A stretch of 64,000 bases of DNA from Paenibacillus qinlingensis (GTDB lineage: Bacteria; Bacillota; Bacilli; Paenibacillales; NBRC-103111): assembly GCF_013204845.1 (NCBI RefSeq), contig NZ_JABMKY010000008.1, positions 124,001-188,000 of the forward strand, given 5' to 3'. The notes under the pieces are model-generated. The model was not told the origin of the DNA and ran no database searches. It worked only from the letters and a program-made list of their open reading frames with translations. Made by a program: the position numbers and the translations under genes. This document shows, piece by piece, positions 19,500-28,025 of the stretch (position 1 is its first letter; every line of letters begins with the position of its first letter).

Positions 19500-20144
19500 C
19501 CCCTTACATTTGGAAAATTAACTTAATCTGTAGAAGACTTAGGGCTATTCCTCCACCCTCATTACAAGAGCTTCATCAGTGCTGCCCTTACTCTCACAAG
19601 GATGAATGCATTTCGGATATAATCCTTATAGCAACCGTCTAGGTTTAACAGACCGCATTTCGACATTCCTTGCTTTCTTTGTTCCCTGCATCCTAGCTAT
19701 TTATGAAAGCGTTAGGTGCTATCTCTGAGCCTGTGGGATGGAAACCGCCATAGTTCGATGTAACGAATTTCCTAAGCGTGAGCCGTACTTTTCGTCACCC
19801 ACCTCAACGTTTGTTGATACATATGTTTCCATATGCTATAGGTTTAGACCCGTACATTCGATAGTTCGTCAGTCTTCTTTTAGACATTCTCACCATAACT
19901 TTCTTTTCAGCCATCCGACATATCCGTTGACGTACCTTCCAATTTCGGGTGGCTTTAGTCCTCGTTCTGCCGACTTCACCTAGCTTCATACAAGGGAAAC
20001 TGTCATTTCCTTCGCATGTAGGAGTATTAATGGAATAGTTTCGGCATACATGGTTGCTGAATTCCTATTCTCAGATACAGAGTTAGGTTCATTTGAACCC
20101 CTGCTTTTCCTGCTGTGTGGCAGTTATAGCAGAACAAATCGCAC
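19500..20144 (-). ncRNA. 5' ribozyme part of group II intron A1
   Basis: Between the RT start and the GTGCGATTT 5' end, the sequence is about 70-80 percent similar to 51480-52002 (e.g. ACCATGTATGCCGAAACTAT against ACCATGTATCCTGAAACTAT), as expected for domains I-IV of a shared intron family. Confidence 0.6.
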
Positions 20145-20256
20145 CACGCTCCCTATTCATAGAATTAATCGCCGTACTTTTCTTCGAGTCATTCCTCACT
20201 TTGTGGATCGGCGTCTTCTTCAGCCCTCAAATATTTTTGCTTTATTTACAGGTTTA

Positions 20257-20757
20257 CTACATCCTTCTGTACATACCCAGCCGCAACTCCTCCGGTGGAT
20301 TGGTATAAATCTCAATATACTTATCCGATCGATGACCAAGCCTGCGCTGCAGTTCAAATTTATCCCCATTCGTTTCTCTAGAAAGCCTGAAGGCGAAAGT
20401 GTGCCTTAGGTCATGTGAGCTCAGAGGAGAGATATGACGGTCGAGGTCATTCTGTTCTTTATCATGCCACTTACCAATCTGTTCAAGGACCCGGTTTATT
20501 GTCCTTGGATCCAGTCTTCCATCGGGTAATCTAGCGGAGGCCCCCACCGCGTTTACAAATAATGCCTTCACACTGTCGGGTATTTCATTTGGCCGTTCCT
20601 TTTCAATGTAGTCTGCTAAAGCATGCTTCGCATCTTCAGAAAGAAATACATTCCTTTGAGTACCGCCTTTACCGTTTACATTTCTAAGAGCTGGTTTTTT
20701 GGCAAATCGCAGACTCTCTGGATCATTGGGTTGTAGCTGCTTAATATCAAGATTCAC
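20257..20757 (-). pseudogene. Tyrosine recombinase (Xer/phage integrase), 5'-truncated
   Basis: 166 residues covering only the catalytic domain: NLDIKQLQ (the strand after the first Arg, which itself is lost), GKGGTQRNVFLS, then the box II motif HDLRHTFAFRLSRET (H-x-x-R), LGHRS and the nucleophile region YIEIYT (Y-x-x-x-Y). The N-terminal core-binding domain and the first catalytic Arg are missing, and no ribosome site precedes the first ATG. Inactive unless it draws the N-terminus from elsewhere. Intron A1 lies 110 bp downstream. Confidence 0.75.
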
Positions 20758-21323
20758 CAGCAGAAAATAAAAATTAAAGCCAAGAAAGAATGGGAGAATC
20801 TAAATGCAATGTAATTCCAATCATTCGCAGCAAATTCTAACCAATGCTGATAATCAGCAGGTTATTGGAGCAGGAATCTTGTACCTCAGGTATCCACACG
20901 AACAAAGGGATAAAATACCCGGTCATGCAGAAGACGTATCCAAGGTTGAAGTACAAAAAATAATAAATAGTTACAATATGTTTAAGTGGATATGGCGGAC
21001 TCCTTGGAAATGAATTCCATTTGGATTTTCATGATGAATCGAAGATTGAGATATTTGTAACATGTAATTAAATTCGTTTATATATTAACTAGGAGGGCTA
21101 TTTTTCATGCCCTCTTAGGTTCTTCAAAATTCAAACGTGTCTTCCGGCGGCATAATCGACCCAAGGCTGATATTAGATGACATCATGATAAAGATTACAT
21201 AAAGGTATTTTCCATTTATTTCAATATCATTACAAATTAAAGAAATAATTGTTTTTAATTGGAATTTATAATAATATGAAACCCGTGGTCTAATATAGTA
21301 AATTTTAGGAGGGAATACACTTT
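20758..21323. other. Gene-poor stretch between integrase fragment and small secreted peptide
   Basis: A 69-codon plus-strand frame at 20804-21013 has only weak coding signs. An inverted repeat CTAGGAGGGC/GCCCTCTTAG lies at 21089-21118 without a T-run. The 3' part is AT-rich and probably carries the promoter for the gene at 21324. Confidence 0.5.
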
Positions 21324-21425
21324 ATGTTGAAAACTAATTCTAAAAAAAACTTAGCCATTGGTATCATCACATCTTCTCTAATTTTTTCTGTACAATCAGC
21401 ATTTGCAGACACTATTGTAGAGTAG
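21324..21425 (+). CDS. 33-residue secreted peptide or truncated exported protein
   Basis: ATG 21324 behind TTTAGGAGGGAATACACTTT (strong ribosome site). The peptide starts MLKTNSKKN, has a hydrophobic core LAIGIITSSLIF and a signal peptidase I site SAFA|D, then only DTIVE before TAG. Either a cleaved signal with a 5-residue tail, or, more likely, an exported protein stopped by a nonsense change: the same frame past the TAG gives 13 and then 35 more codons (e.g. VSLAVAQLSSLGPDDVF) with one further stop. I cannot name the family. Confidence 0.4.
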   Translation: MLKTNSKKNLAIGIITSSLIFSVQSAFADTIVE

Positions 21426-22068
21426 ACAGCGCCACGGGGTGCTGACTCTGAATTGATTTAGGCATACGTGAGTTTAGCAGTTGCGCAGCTAAGCTCTCTT
21501 GGGCCAGACGATGTATTTTCGGGTGAAGGATGTGATAAAGAGCACGCTTAAAACCGAATACGAAGGCATTATATCTCCTTATATAATTCGACTTTGCTCA
21601 ACTTCAACACACACTTCTCATAAATCATTCGCCATGGAACAACACCTTATTCAAATATATCCTTTACTAGAAGTCACGTTCTACCCGTTCCCAATTCTCC
21701 GATACTCGCGTTAAAAGGCATTTTGCATCTTTCTCACGTTCTTTAACTTCTTCGAAGAGGTCTAGATTACAATATCGCTCAGCTAGAGGACGAAATGGAT
21801 GCGCGTCTAGGCTACCAGAAGCATGACGTACAGGGTAAGCAGACTACCAATAACCATTACGCACTTATATTACTCTGCATCGTTGTGTCTCTGGGGCATA
21901 ATGTTGGTGGTTTTGCGCTTTATCTGATGACACAAATTCCTATCAAGCTCTCACTCAATTAATAGGTAAAAGTGTGTCCCTAGACATCATTCGATGTAAG
22001 GACTAACTCGAAAAAGCAGCTGCCAGCATTGACGGCAATTGCTTCTTCGAGGTAAAAGCTTTTCTCAC
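21426..22068. other. Decayed stretch with a transposase scrap
   Basis: No intact gene. Plus-strand codons 21774-21861 match the N-terminus of IS256-type transposases (listed separately). The remainder shows no frame I can support. Confidence 0.5.
21774..21861 (+). pseudogene. IS256-family transposase fragment
   Basis: Reads AQLEDEMDARLGYQKHDVQG, the E-x-E-M-x-x-x-L-G-Y-x-K motif at the N-terminal end of mutator/IS256 transposases. Only about 28 codons are recognisable, with no start or catalytic residues. Confidence 0.4.
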
Positions 22069-22743
22069 TTAAAGCGTTGCCGACAACGCCATCTTCATCG
22101 CTACATCTCCTGGGATTGACCCGGTTACGCCAAATTGGACATCTTCCATCGTCCAGAACAATTCAGTCATGCCCGGTTGTTCGAATATGAATCCTTCCAG
22201 TTTGCCCACTTTCGTCTTGCTAAATAGCTCGGCCGGATAGATGGATGACATGCGGCTAGCCAAGAACGTCACCGTGTGTTCGCCCGACGTATACGTAAAG
22301 ATGATATCTCTAGCTGGTTGACCCAACATCCCCACCGCTGCAATTTCTGTTAAGGTGTACCCTGTCGGTACAAAAGACGGCAGTAGCAGATCTTCTCCAA
22401 AAGACGCCTTTGCTTCTTCGATTGAACCAAGCGTCATTGTCGTCAATTTAGTCATATCCGAACCCGCGATGCCTCCGTTCGTCTGTGTCGTACTATCCAC
22501 AGGCGCCGGAACGCTCGGTGTACCTAACAGCGGGATGGCCACAACGATTGAGACCGCAGCTGCCAATCCCACCGCCGCCACCTTCCATGATTTCACAAGT
22601 TTCCATTTACGCCCTGCCTTCTCAGCGGTCGCTTCTTGACGAATCTTCCGTTTCAGTTGCTCACTCATCTCCATACTCGAAAATAACATTTTATCAGACT
22701 CCTCTCTAAACTGTTGATGCAGTTCATGATCCATATCCGTCAT
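22069..22743 (-). CDS. Membrane-bound anti-sigma factor-like protein (DUF4367-like)
   Basis: 224 residues from ATG 22743 (GGAGGG 8 nt upstream). Cytoplasmic N-terminal part (1-65), one membrane segment (about 70-90, VAAVGLAAAVSIVVAIPLLG), and an extracytoplasmic C-terminal domain with LLLPSFVPTGYTL, the motif seen in DUF4367 domains paired with ECF sigma factors. The start overlaps the end of the sigma-factor gene by 20 bp, the standard sigma/anti-sigma coupling. It should hold the sigma factor inactive until an envelope signal arrives. Confidence 0.8.
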   Translation of the reverse strand: MTDMDHELHQQFREESDKMLFSSMEMSEQLKRKIRQEATAEKAGRKWKLVKSWKVAAVGLAAAVSIVVAIPLLGTPSVPAPVDSTTQTNGGIAGSDMTKLTTMTLGSIEEAKASFGEDLLLPSFVPTGYTLTEIAAVGMLGQPARDIIFTYTSGEHTVTFLASRMSSIYPAELFSKTKVGKLEGFIFEQPGMTELFWTMEDVQFGVTGSIPGDVAMKMALSATL

Positions 22744-23287
22744 GAATGATTCCCTCCTTACCGATCTCTCGGGCGAGCATCTCTCGCGCCCGGTGCAGTT
22801 TGTTGCGTACTGTTCCTTCCGGAGTGCTAATTGCTTCTGATATCTCCCGCGTGTTAAGGTCCGCGTAATAATACAAGTACAACGCTTCCTGATAAGGTAA
22901 CGGTAGGCGAAGTACATGCTGCAGCACTTCGCTCTTCTTTATCCGTTCAAGCGCCTCATCTTCCACGCTGATCGTTCGGCCAAGCTCCAACTTGCCTGGC
23001 TCAGTCGGCTGTTCCGTGAACATACGAACGCTCATTTTGTCGCGGCATATGTTGACTGTGATCGTCGTCAGCCACGTCTTAACGGTACTGTCGCCGCGGA
23101 AGCTGTTCCACTTTCGGTACGCGCGAAGGAACACCTCCTGGCTAATATCCTCGGCAATATGAGCATCTCCCGTATAGAAAAACGCCGTACGTATGACAAT
23201 CGTGCCGAATTCGTTCATGAGTTGCTCCAGTGCTTGCGTGGCGTCTTTTGAAAAATCATCCTTATGTCGACTGCCGGTCGGCTTCAT
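22724..23287 (-). CDS. ECF-type RNA polymerase sigma factor
   Basis: 187 residues with sigma-70 region 2 (about 25-95: TAFFYTGDAHIAEDISQEVF with the core-binding DI..E.F, then TVKTWLTTITVNICRD) and region 4 (about 125-180: LPLPYQEALYLYYYADLNTR, EISEAISTPEGTVRNKLHRA as the helix-turn-helix). No region 1 or 3, so an ECF factor. It precedes and overlaps the anti-sigma gene. The -35 recognised is not obvious; autoregulation from 23290-23400 is likely but unproven. Confidence 0.93.
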   Translation of the reverse strand: MKPTGSRHKDDFSKDATQALEQLMNEFGTIVIRTAFFYTGDAHIAEDISQEVFLRAYRKWNSFRGDSTVKTWLTTITVNICRDKMSVRMFTEQPTEPGKLELGRTISVEDEALERIKKSEVLQHVLRLPLPYQEALYLYYYADLNTREISEAISTPEGTVRNKLHRAREMLAREIGKEGIIHDGYGS

Positions 23288-23466
23288 GTGATCACCACCT
23301 TCACCTTATTAGACGGTCCGAGTGGGAAATCCGCTGCAAACTCTTTAAGAAGCTTCTTCACTTTTCCACTCCTTCGTGATTTGTGTCCGTTATGCAATAA
23401 TTAATTGACGCAGCTTCACTAAATTTTTTATAGTTGTAGGCTTAGGACATTCTTCGAGTGGTATCC

Positions 23467-23619
23467 TTAATATATTTGTTCCTCTAACGAGAACCGCCAA
23501 CAATAGAACTCATCATTTTCTGTATTAACTGCACATTCCATCACATTAAGCTGATCTTCAGTACAACGTTCCTGCTGAAAAGAATTCATTCTCTTCACTT
23601 GATTCTGAGTCAAAGCCAT
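23467..23619 (-). CDS. Small protein of 50 residues, unknown
   Basis: ATG 23619 behind AAAGGAGATGTAATT, a near-perfect ribosome site. The product (MALTQNQVKRMNSFQQERCT at its start) is acidic, soluble and has three Cys. It lies 13 bp after the small membrane protein at 23633-23785 on the same strand, so the two probably form one transcript. Too small to place in a family. Confidence 0.5.
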   Translation of the reverse strand: MALTQNQVKRMNSFQQERCTEDQLNVMECAVNTENDEFYCWRFSLEEQIY

Positions 23620-23632
23620 AATTACATCTCCT

Positions 23633-23785
23633 TTATCTTGAAACGCTCAAAATTCTGAATTTAAATACCGGTATCTCACGGCGTTTAGTTGCTGTTTTCT
23701 TACTTAAAAGAAGAAGCATATACCCAATGCAACCAGAAATATAAATAATAATTGTTATTAGTATGACAACACTTAACTCATCCAA
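23633..23785 (-). CDS. Small single-span membrane protein, unknown
   Basis: About 50 residues from TTG 23785, chosen because ATGGAGG lies 7 nt upstream; an ATG at 23830 extends the frame but has no ribosome site. One long membrane helix (VVILITIIIYISGCIGYMLL) followed by a basic tail, so likely N-out/C-in. Followed closely by the 50-residue protein gene. Confidence 0.45.
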   Translation of the reverse strand: MDELSVVILITIIIYISGCIGYMLLLLSKKTATKRREIPVFKFRILSVSR

Positions 23786-23871
23786 ATAAATAACCTCCAT
23801 GTATTCATCTAACTTGATTTGTAGAAGCATTAATTCAAGTTGTAAACATGAAGATTATTTCTTGATATTAG

Positions 23872-23900
23872 AAAAACGAGTAAACCTAAGGGTCTACTCG
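23872..23900 (-). terminator. Rho-independent terminator on the minus strand
   Basis: Stem CGAGTAGACC/GGTTTACTCG (one mismatch) with a short loop and five T on the minus strand, downstream of the death-on-curing fragment. Confidence 0.55.
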
Positions 23901-24047
23901 CCATTATCATTTATATTCTCTTAGTTTTTCGGTTCATTAAACCTATGTTTCACTATTAATTCATTTGCCAATAATTCCATTTACTTAGTCTCAACTGACG
24001 CCACTTTGCTATTCCCTGCTTCTTTTTCAAGTGCTGTCCATTGCGCA

Positions 24048-24293
24048 TCAGTTAGTAAAACTATAATACTCACTTATTTTTTTGTTTCTTCGGACCATCC
24101 TTTCTACTAGATCCTCATCGAGCTCCTCCCCAACTAAAAGGCTTATTTTCTTCTGTACCACTAATAATGCTGTGTCAAACAAATCCAGCCAGTCGACATC
24201 TAACTCGTAGCCATTGACCTGCAGAAATGTATATGTAACGCAGCTACAACGACTCGACAACAGCCCGTGAAACGTCTTCCCATTCTTGCTCAT
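24048..24293 (-). pseudogene. Death-on-curing (Doc/Fic) family toxin, C-terminal fragment
   Basis: The stretch FLQVNGYELDVDWLDLFDTA followed by a Val-rich helix matches the C-terminal end of Doc-type proteins (FLxxNGYxL). The catalytic HPFxxGNK motif and everything before it are absent and the first ~20 residues look unrelated. The partner antitoxin is not seen. Tentative. Confidence 0.4.
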
Positions 24294-24401
24294 CAGATGG
24301 ATCCGTGTCCGCTGTTGCTGTTCGTGATCCCATATATTTAATGCGACTTTTTTATCCCTGATTTTTCAGATAATGTTTTAGAAGACTAACCTGCCATTAG
24401 T

Positions 24402-24599
24402 TTATCGCACGCCCCATTCCCATACACCAAATGCCGTTTTTTTGTTCAGCGGAAAGCCCAACTGCTTGGCTAACAAAGCGATTTGTCCACGATGATGAGA
24501 TTCATGAGAGATGAGATACCCGAGAAATGCCACAGGATGAGGCTTAAAAAAACAAGTTAATTCGATTGTGAATGTTCCAAGTTTCCAATAATTATTCAA
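24402..24599 (-). pseudogene. DinB-like protein, C-terminal fragment
   Basis: HPVAFLGYLISHESHHRGQI is the last helix of a DinB/YfiT four-helix protein with the metal-binding H-x-x-x-H-R-G-Q-I motif, followed by the usual LGFPL..K and WEWG end. Intact members have about 150-170 residues; here only the final ~55 are seen. Some DinB-like proteins are thiol transferases; this piece cannot function. Confidence 0.65.
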
Positions 24600-24810
24600 T
24601 CATCGAGGTCTGCCTCCTTGTTAGGTTGTACTCCCAGCACGGTCCGTGCTTCCTGAAGTATTCGAGAAAACAAAGTATGCTAAATTAATCACATGTCATA
24701 TACCTTTAGTGTTGCATCGAATATTGTCATATTCCGTCATCATTCAAAAAATAAAGGATATAAAATGTCTGAATCCAAACTTATAATTGATCAAAAAAGT
24801 GATTTTTAAA

Positions 24811-26334
24811 TTACACATGCACAGCGCTGGTCTGCTGCTTCTTGCTTCCCTCAAGCCGGCTCGATCCCACGAATAGCGCCGCGATGAAGCCCACGATGCC
24901 AACGCAGATGCTAAGAATAAAACCGTGATTAATGGCTGTTGCCAGCGCAGTCTGCAGAAATTTGCGAATCTCTGGCGAGATCGTCCCTTCTGCTCGTATG
25001 AGCAGCTCTGGATTCGCTAGCATACTAATTCTATCTGCAGGAATCCCCGCTTTGGCTGCACCATCGGTGATCAATTGATGGAGATTGTTGTTCACAATCG
25101 TCGCCATAATGGAAGCGCCCATGATACCGCCAATACTGCGCCAAAAGCCAACGATCGAGGAGCTGACGCCCATATATTTGGGATCAACATTCGAGGCAAT
25201 CGAACTTTGCGCGACACTCATTAGCGGTCCAATCGCTCCCAAACCGAGCAAAATCATGAGGAGGATCATATACCCGCTGGAAGCATCGCTACTCACAATA
25301 CTCAGCAGCCACGCAACGATAATCGTCATCGACATACTGACAAGCATCAGCGTGCGGAAAGCAAATTTCGTTTGCAAGAAGCCGAAAAGGATCGCACCGG
25401 CTATTAAGGAAGCCATCATTGGCGTCAGTACGCCATTCGAATTTTCATGGCCTAACACGGCAACTGTAAAGATCGGGAGGTACGTGATGGCTGAAAACAT
25501 CAGCACACCTTGGCAGAAAACGATGATGCTGGTTCCGAGAACCATTTTATTTTTGAAGATGCTCAGCGGAAGTACAGGCTCGGAAGCATGCCGTTCGATC
25601 ATAATAAACAGAGCTCCAAAGATTACTGATACAGCGAATAAGCTGATTTCCTGCCAGGAGCTCCACTCATAATCCTTGCCGCCCCACTCCAGCGCCAGCA
25701 TTAAGGATACCGTAGTGATGACGAGGAAGATCGTCCCCAGATAATCGATTTTTGGCCTATGCTCCGAGCGCGTCTCTTTGAGCGAAATCATCAGAACAAT
25801 CATGGATGCCAACCCGATCGGTACATTGATATAGAAATTCCATCTCCAGCCTAGGTGTTCAGCAATAAAACTGCCCAATTGAGGTCCAGCTACAGAGGAA
25901 ATGCCGAAGATCGCTCCGAAAACCCCTGACATTTTGGCGGCATCCTTAGGATCGCTAAAAATCGTATAAATAATCGTAAAACTAATCGGGAATAAGGCTC
26001 CTGAGCCTATGCCCTGAATGACCCGAGACCAGATCAACTGATCGACACTCTGAGATACACCACACAAGGCGGAACCGATTAGAAACATGCAAATTCCAAT
26101 CATGTAAAACATTTTTCTGCCGAATAAATCAGACATTTTCCCGAATACTAACATCGTGCTCGTCGCTGCCAGCATATAGGCGGTGAACACCCAGCTAATT
26201 TTATCAAAAATGTTGAAATCCTCACTTAATTTACTGATGCAAGAAGCTACAATCGTGTTATCCAGCGATGACATCAATAATCCTAGCGCCATGGCTAAAA
26301 TAATCAGTTTCTTGTTGGAACTTGATCCGTTCAA
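24811..26334 (-). CDS. DHA2-family (EmrB/QacA-like) MFS drug efflux transporter
   Basis: About 507 residues and 14 predicted membrane segments. The first helix carries LLMSSLDNTIVASCISKL (motif D1 of DHA2, with the Asp), the 2-3 loop has GKMSDLFGRKMFY (motif A), and helix 5 has the antiporter-type motif C (GSFIAEHLGWRWNFYINVP). Such pumps expel hydrophobic drugs by proton antiport. GTG 26343 overlaps the ribosome site; TTG 26334 with GAGGAGA 9 nt upstream is preferred. The stop codon of the broken padR gene overlaps this start, so the pair was a regulator-pump operon whose repressor is now lost. Confidence 0.9.
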   Translation of the reverse strand: MNGSSSNKKLIILAMALGLLMSSLDNTIVASCISKLSEDFNIFDKISWVFTAYMLAATSTMLVFGKMSDLFGRKMFYMIGICMFLIGSALCGVSQSVDQLIWSRVIQGIGSGALFPISFTIIYTIFSDPKDAAKMSGVFGAIFGISSVAGPQLGSFIAEHLGWRWNFYINVPIGLASMIVLMISLKETRSEHRPKIDYLGTIFLVITTVSLMLALEWGGKDYEWSSWQEISLFAVSVIFGALFIMIERHASEPVLPLSIFKNKMVLGTSIIVFCQGVLMFSAITYLPIFTVAVLGHENSNGVLTPMMASLIAGAILFGFLQTKFAFRTLMLVSMSMTIIVAWLLSIVSSDASSGYMILLMILLGLGAIGPLMSVAQSSIASNVDPKYMGVSSSIVGFWRSIGGIMGASIMATIVNNNLHQLITDGAAKAGIPADRISMLANPELLIRAEGTISPEIRKFLQTALATAINHGFILSICVGIVGFIAALFVGSSRLEGSKKQQTSAVHV

Positions 26335-26335
26335 T

Positions 26336-26690
26336 CTAATCACTCTCCTCTTGTTGGCATTGTTGAATGCTAGCTATACCTTCGCGAATTACATCCAGCT
26401 TCGCCTGATATTCCTTGATCCAGATTTGGATGCAAATTGAGCAGGATGTGTTAGCCAGGACAGCACTTTGCCATAGCCAACATGCTGACCAAAATAAAGA
26501 CTCATAAAAAAATCAGATTTCACACTACCGGACTCCACATGACTTAATAAATAGACTCTTAATTGGATTTTCCCTTTGTCCGTGATGGTGTACACATTTT
26601 TATTCGGTTCCCTCTTGCAGCACATTTCCCTTCGTTATCAGCTCATTCTTCTAAATCGCGTAAATATAATAATTCCATTCTTACGAAATC
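26336..26690 (-). pseudogene. PadR-family repressor, frameshifted
   Basis: Pieces in three frames: ELITKGNVLQEG (end of the winged helix, about 26625-26655), NKNVYTITDKGKIQLRVYLL (wing and linker) with SDFFMSLYFGQHVG, and WIKEYQAKLDVIREGIASIQ (C-terminal dimerisation helix, 26345-26415). These are the ordered parts of a PadR/Vir repressor of about 180 residues, but frameshifts near 26625 and 26420 break it. The recognition helix region upstream is not evident. Confidence 0.7.
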
Positions 26691-26712
26691 TTAATAAGAA
26701 GTGGGAAACGCT

Positions 26713-27786
26713 TCAAGTTGCTGAAAGGGGTCTTTTTGGGGGCTTTAATATAAAATAGAGGAGCAGTGGCAGCATCAGCTCGAAAAGGATGGATATCATG
26801 GGCATAGTTTTATTGAAATTCAACAATTGAATGTAATTTTGGAAAAACCAAAGCGAGCAGGCTAAAGCGAACAAGCCTACAGGAGCGACGGACAACTGAC
26901 CCGATATATGTGGCGTGAGGCGACGAAGCCCATGGCACACCATGTATAAACTGTAGGAGGTTTTTATCAGCATAACAGGAACCCATACGCTGACAAGGGG
27001 AATTTCAAACCGATCCATCAAATCGGTCAACTGAACTTGACGAATCAACTCATAGCTGCAAAAAAGAGAACGCGACATAACGGGCGCTCCCAAAACGATC
27101 AACTCATTCATCGAGAGTACGATGATCACTAAGCCGGCAATAGATAAACTTAACATTCCATGGCGAAAGCGAAATGTGTGACCGGAACAAAGGAATGGCA
27201 TGGCGATAATATGTCCCATGCTCCCATAGTAAATCCAACTGCCTTTAAGAACCTCCATAAATTCTGTATCGAATACAGGACGAATGTAAGACATATGGAA
27301 ATCTACAAATATAAGAAACGGCAGACTAAAAATGACGATAATGTTAAGCGGTCCGAACAGTTCTGTAAGTCTCCCAACGACTTCTCCGCCCCCGCGAACA
27401 ATAACAATCGTAGTAATCACTACAAGTAGAGCAATTACAGTTTCTGGCGTACGGGGGAGCCATAATATATTCATCATATCGACTACGGTTCGTAGATCAA
27501 TCGTGAAAATAAAAAAGAAGAACAAGATGTAGAGCATTGATATGGTGCGTCCCCAAATCGGAAATCGACCAATCAACACTTGAAATAAATCCTGACCGGG
27601 AAATCGGGACATGACCCCTGCTATCAGCCATATGGAAACACTGACAGCCCCAGCCGCCAACAGACCGGCAAGCCAAACCTGCCGTTCGGCATAGCCTACT
27701 ACCTGGCAATTCATATGAAGAATGGTTGAGGCAAATGTGTACACGCTCCCTATGAGAACCAGTTGGCGTTCGGATATTTTCTCCAT
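26713..27786 (-). CDS. Spore germination permease, GerAB/GerB family
   Basis: 357 residues and ten membrane segments, starting EKISERQLVLIGSVYTFAST, the N-terminal pattern of the GerB amino-acid permease-like family (APC superfamily). In spores this subunit sits in the inner membrane and binds the nutrient germinant with the A and C subunits. It is the last gene of a four-gene operon (gerA, gerC, small membrane gene, gerB). AAGGAGAG precedes ATG 27786. The germinant cannot be predicted. Confidence 0.93.
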   Translation of the reverse strand: MEKISERQLVLIGSVYTFASTILHMNCQVVGYAERQVWLAGLLAAGAVSVSIWLIAGVMSRFPGQDLFQVLIGRFPIWGRTISMLYILFFFFIFTIDLRTVVDMMNILWLPRTPETVIALLVVITTIVIVRGGGEVVGRLTELFGPLNIIVIFSLPFLIFVDFHMSYIRPVFDTEFMEVLKGSWIYYGSMGHIIAMPFLCSGHTFRFRHGMLSLSIAGLVIIVLSMNELIVLGAPVMSRSLFCSYELIRQVQLTDLMDRFEIPLVSVWVPVMLIKTSYSLYMVCHGLRRLTPHISGQLSVAPVGLFALACSLWFFQNYIQLLNFNKTMPMISILFELMLPLLLYFILKPPKRPLSAT

Positions 27787-27800
27787 GCGTACTTCTCTCC

Positions 27801-28025
27801 TTATTTAAAAAACATAGGATTCATCGGCCTCAACCATTGTTCCAACCATACGACCGGATGAAACAGTTGTCTGGCGTACATCAAATAACAATGAATCGCT
27901 GAACTAAGCCCAAACAATGCCATTGCCAGGTACAGATTGACAGGATGCGCTTTTTTCAGCGACTTCCAATTAAGAGCAAACAAAACTATCCATAACCCTA
28001 AAAAAGGGAAGAGCATATAAGTCAT
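27801..28025 (-). CDS. Small membrane protein within the germination operon
   Basis: 74 residues with two membrane segments (about 3-20 and 30-50) and a short C-terminal tail ending RPMNPMFFK. Its ATG overlaps the gerC stop by 4 bp (ATGA) and gerB starts 14 bp after it, so it is translated with the receptor. Small two-helix proteins (D-type subunits) occur in some Ger operons and modulate receptor function; by position and shape this may be one. Confidence 0.75.
   Translation of the reverse strand: MTYMLFPFLGLWIVLFALNWKSLKKAHPVNLYLAMALFGLSSAIHCYLMYARQLFHPVVWLEQWLRPMNPMFFK

Larger units (their letters stand above)
16672..20144 (-). mobile_element. Group II intron A1 remnant, interrupted by intron B
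   Basis: Composite of a 5' ribozyme part (about 19500-20144), an RT gene in two pieces, and intron B between them. The probable 5' end is GTGCGATTT at 20144, matching the GTGCG consensus start; homology to the second copy (50310-52002) also begins there. The 3' ribozyme domains are absent. The element cannot splice or move by itself. Confidence 0.7.

Noticed and set aside
20804-21013. 69-codon plus-strand frame
   Set aside because: GGGAGA lies upstream, but the product shows no domain, membrane segment or codon pattern that supports it; it sits in decayed DNA.
25085-25672. 195-codon plus-strand frame
   Set aside because: Antisense shadow of the DHA2 transporter at 24811-26334.
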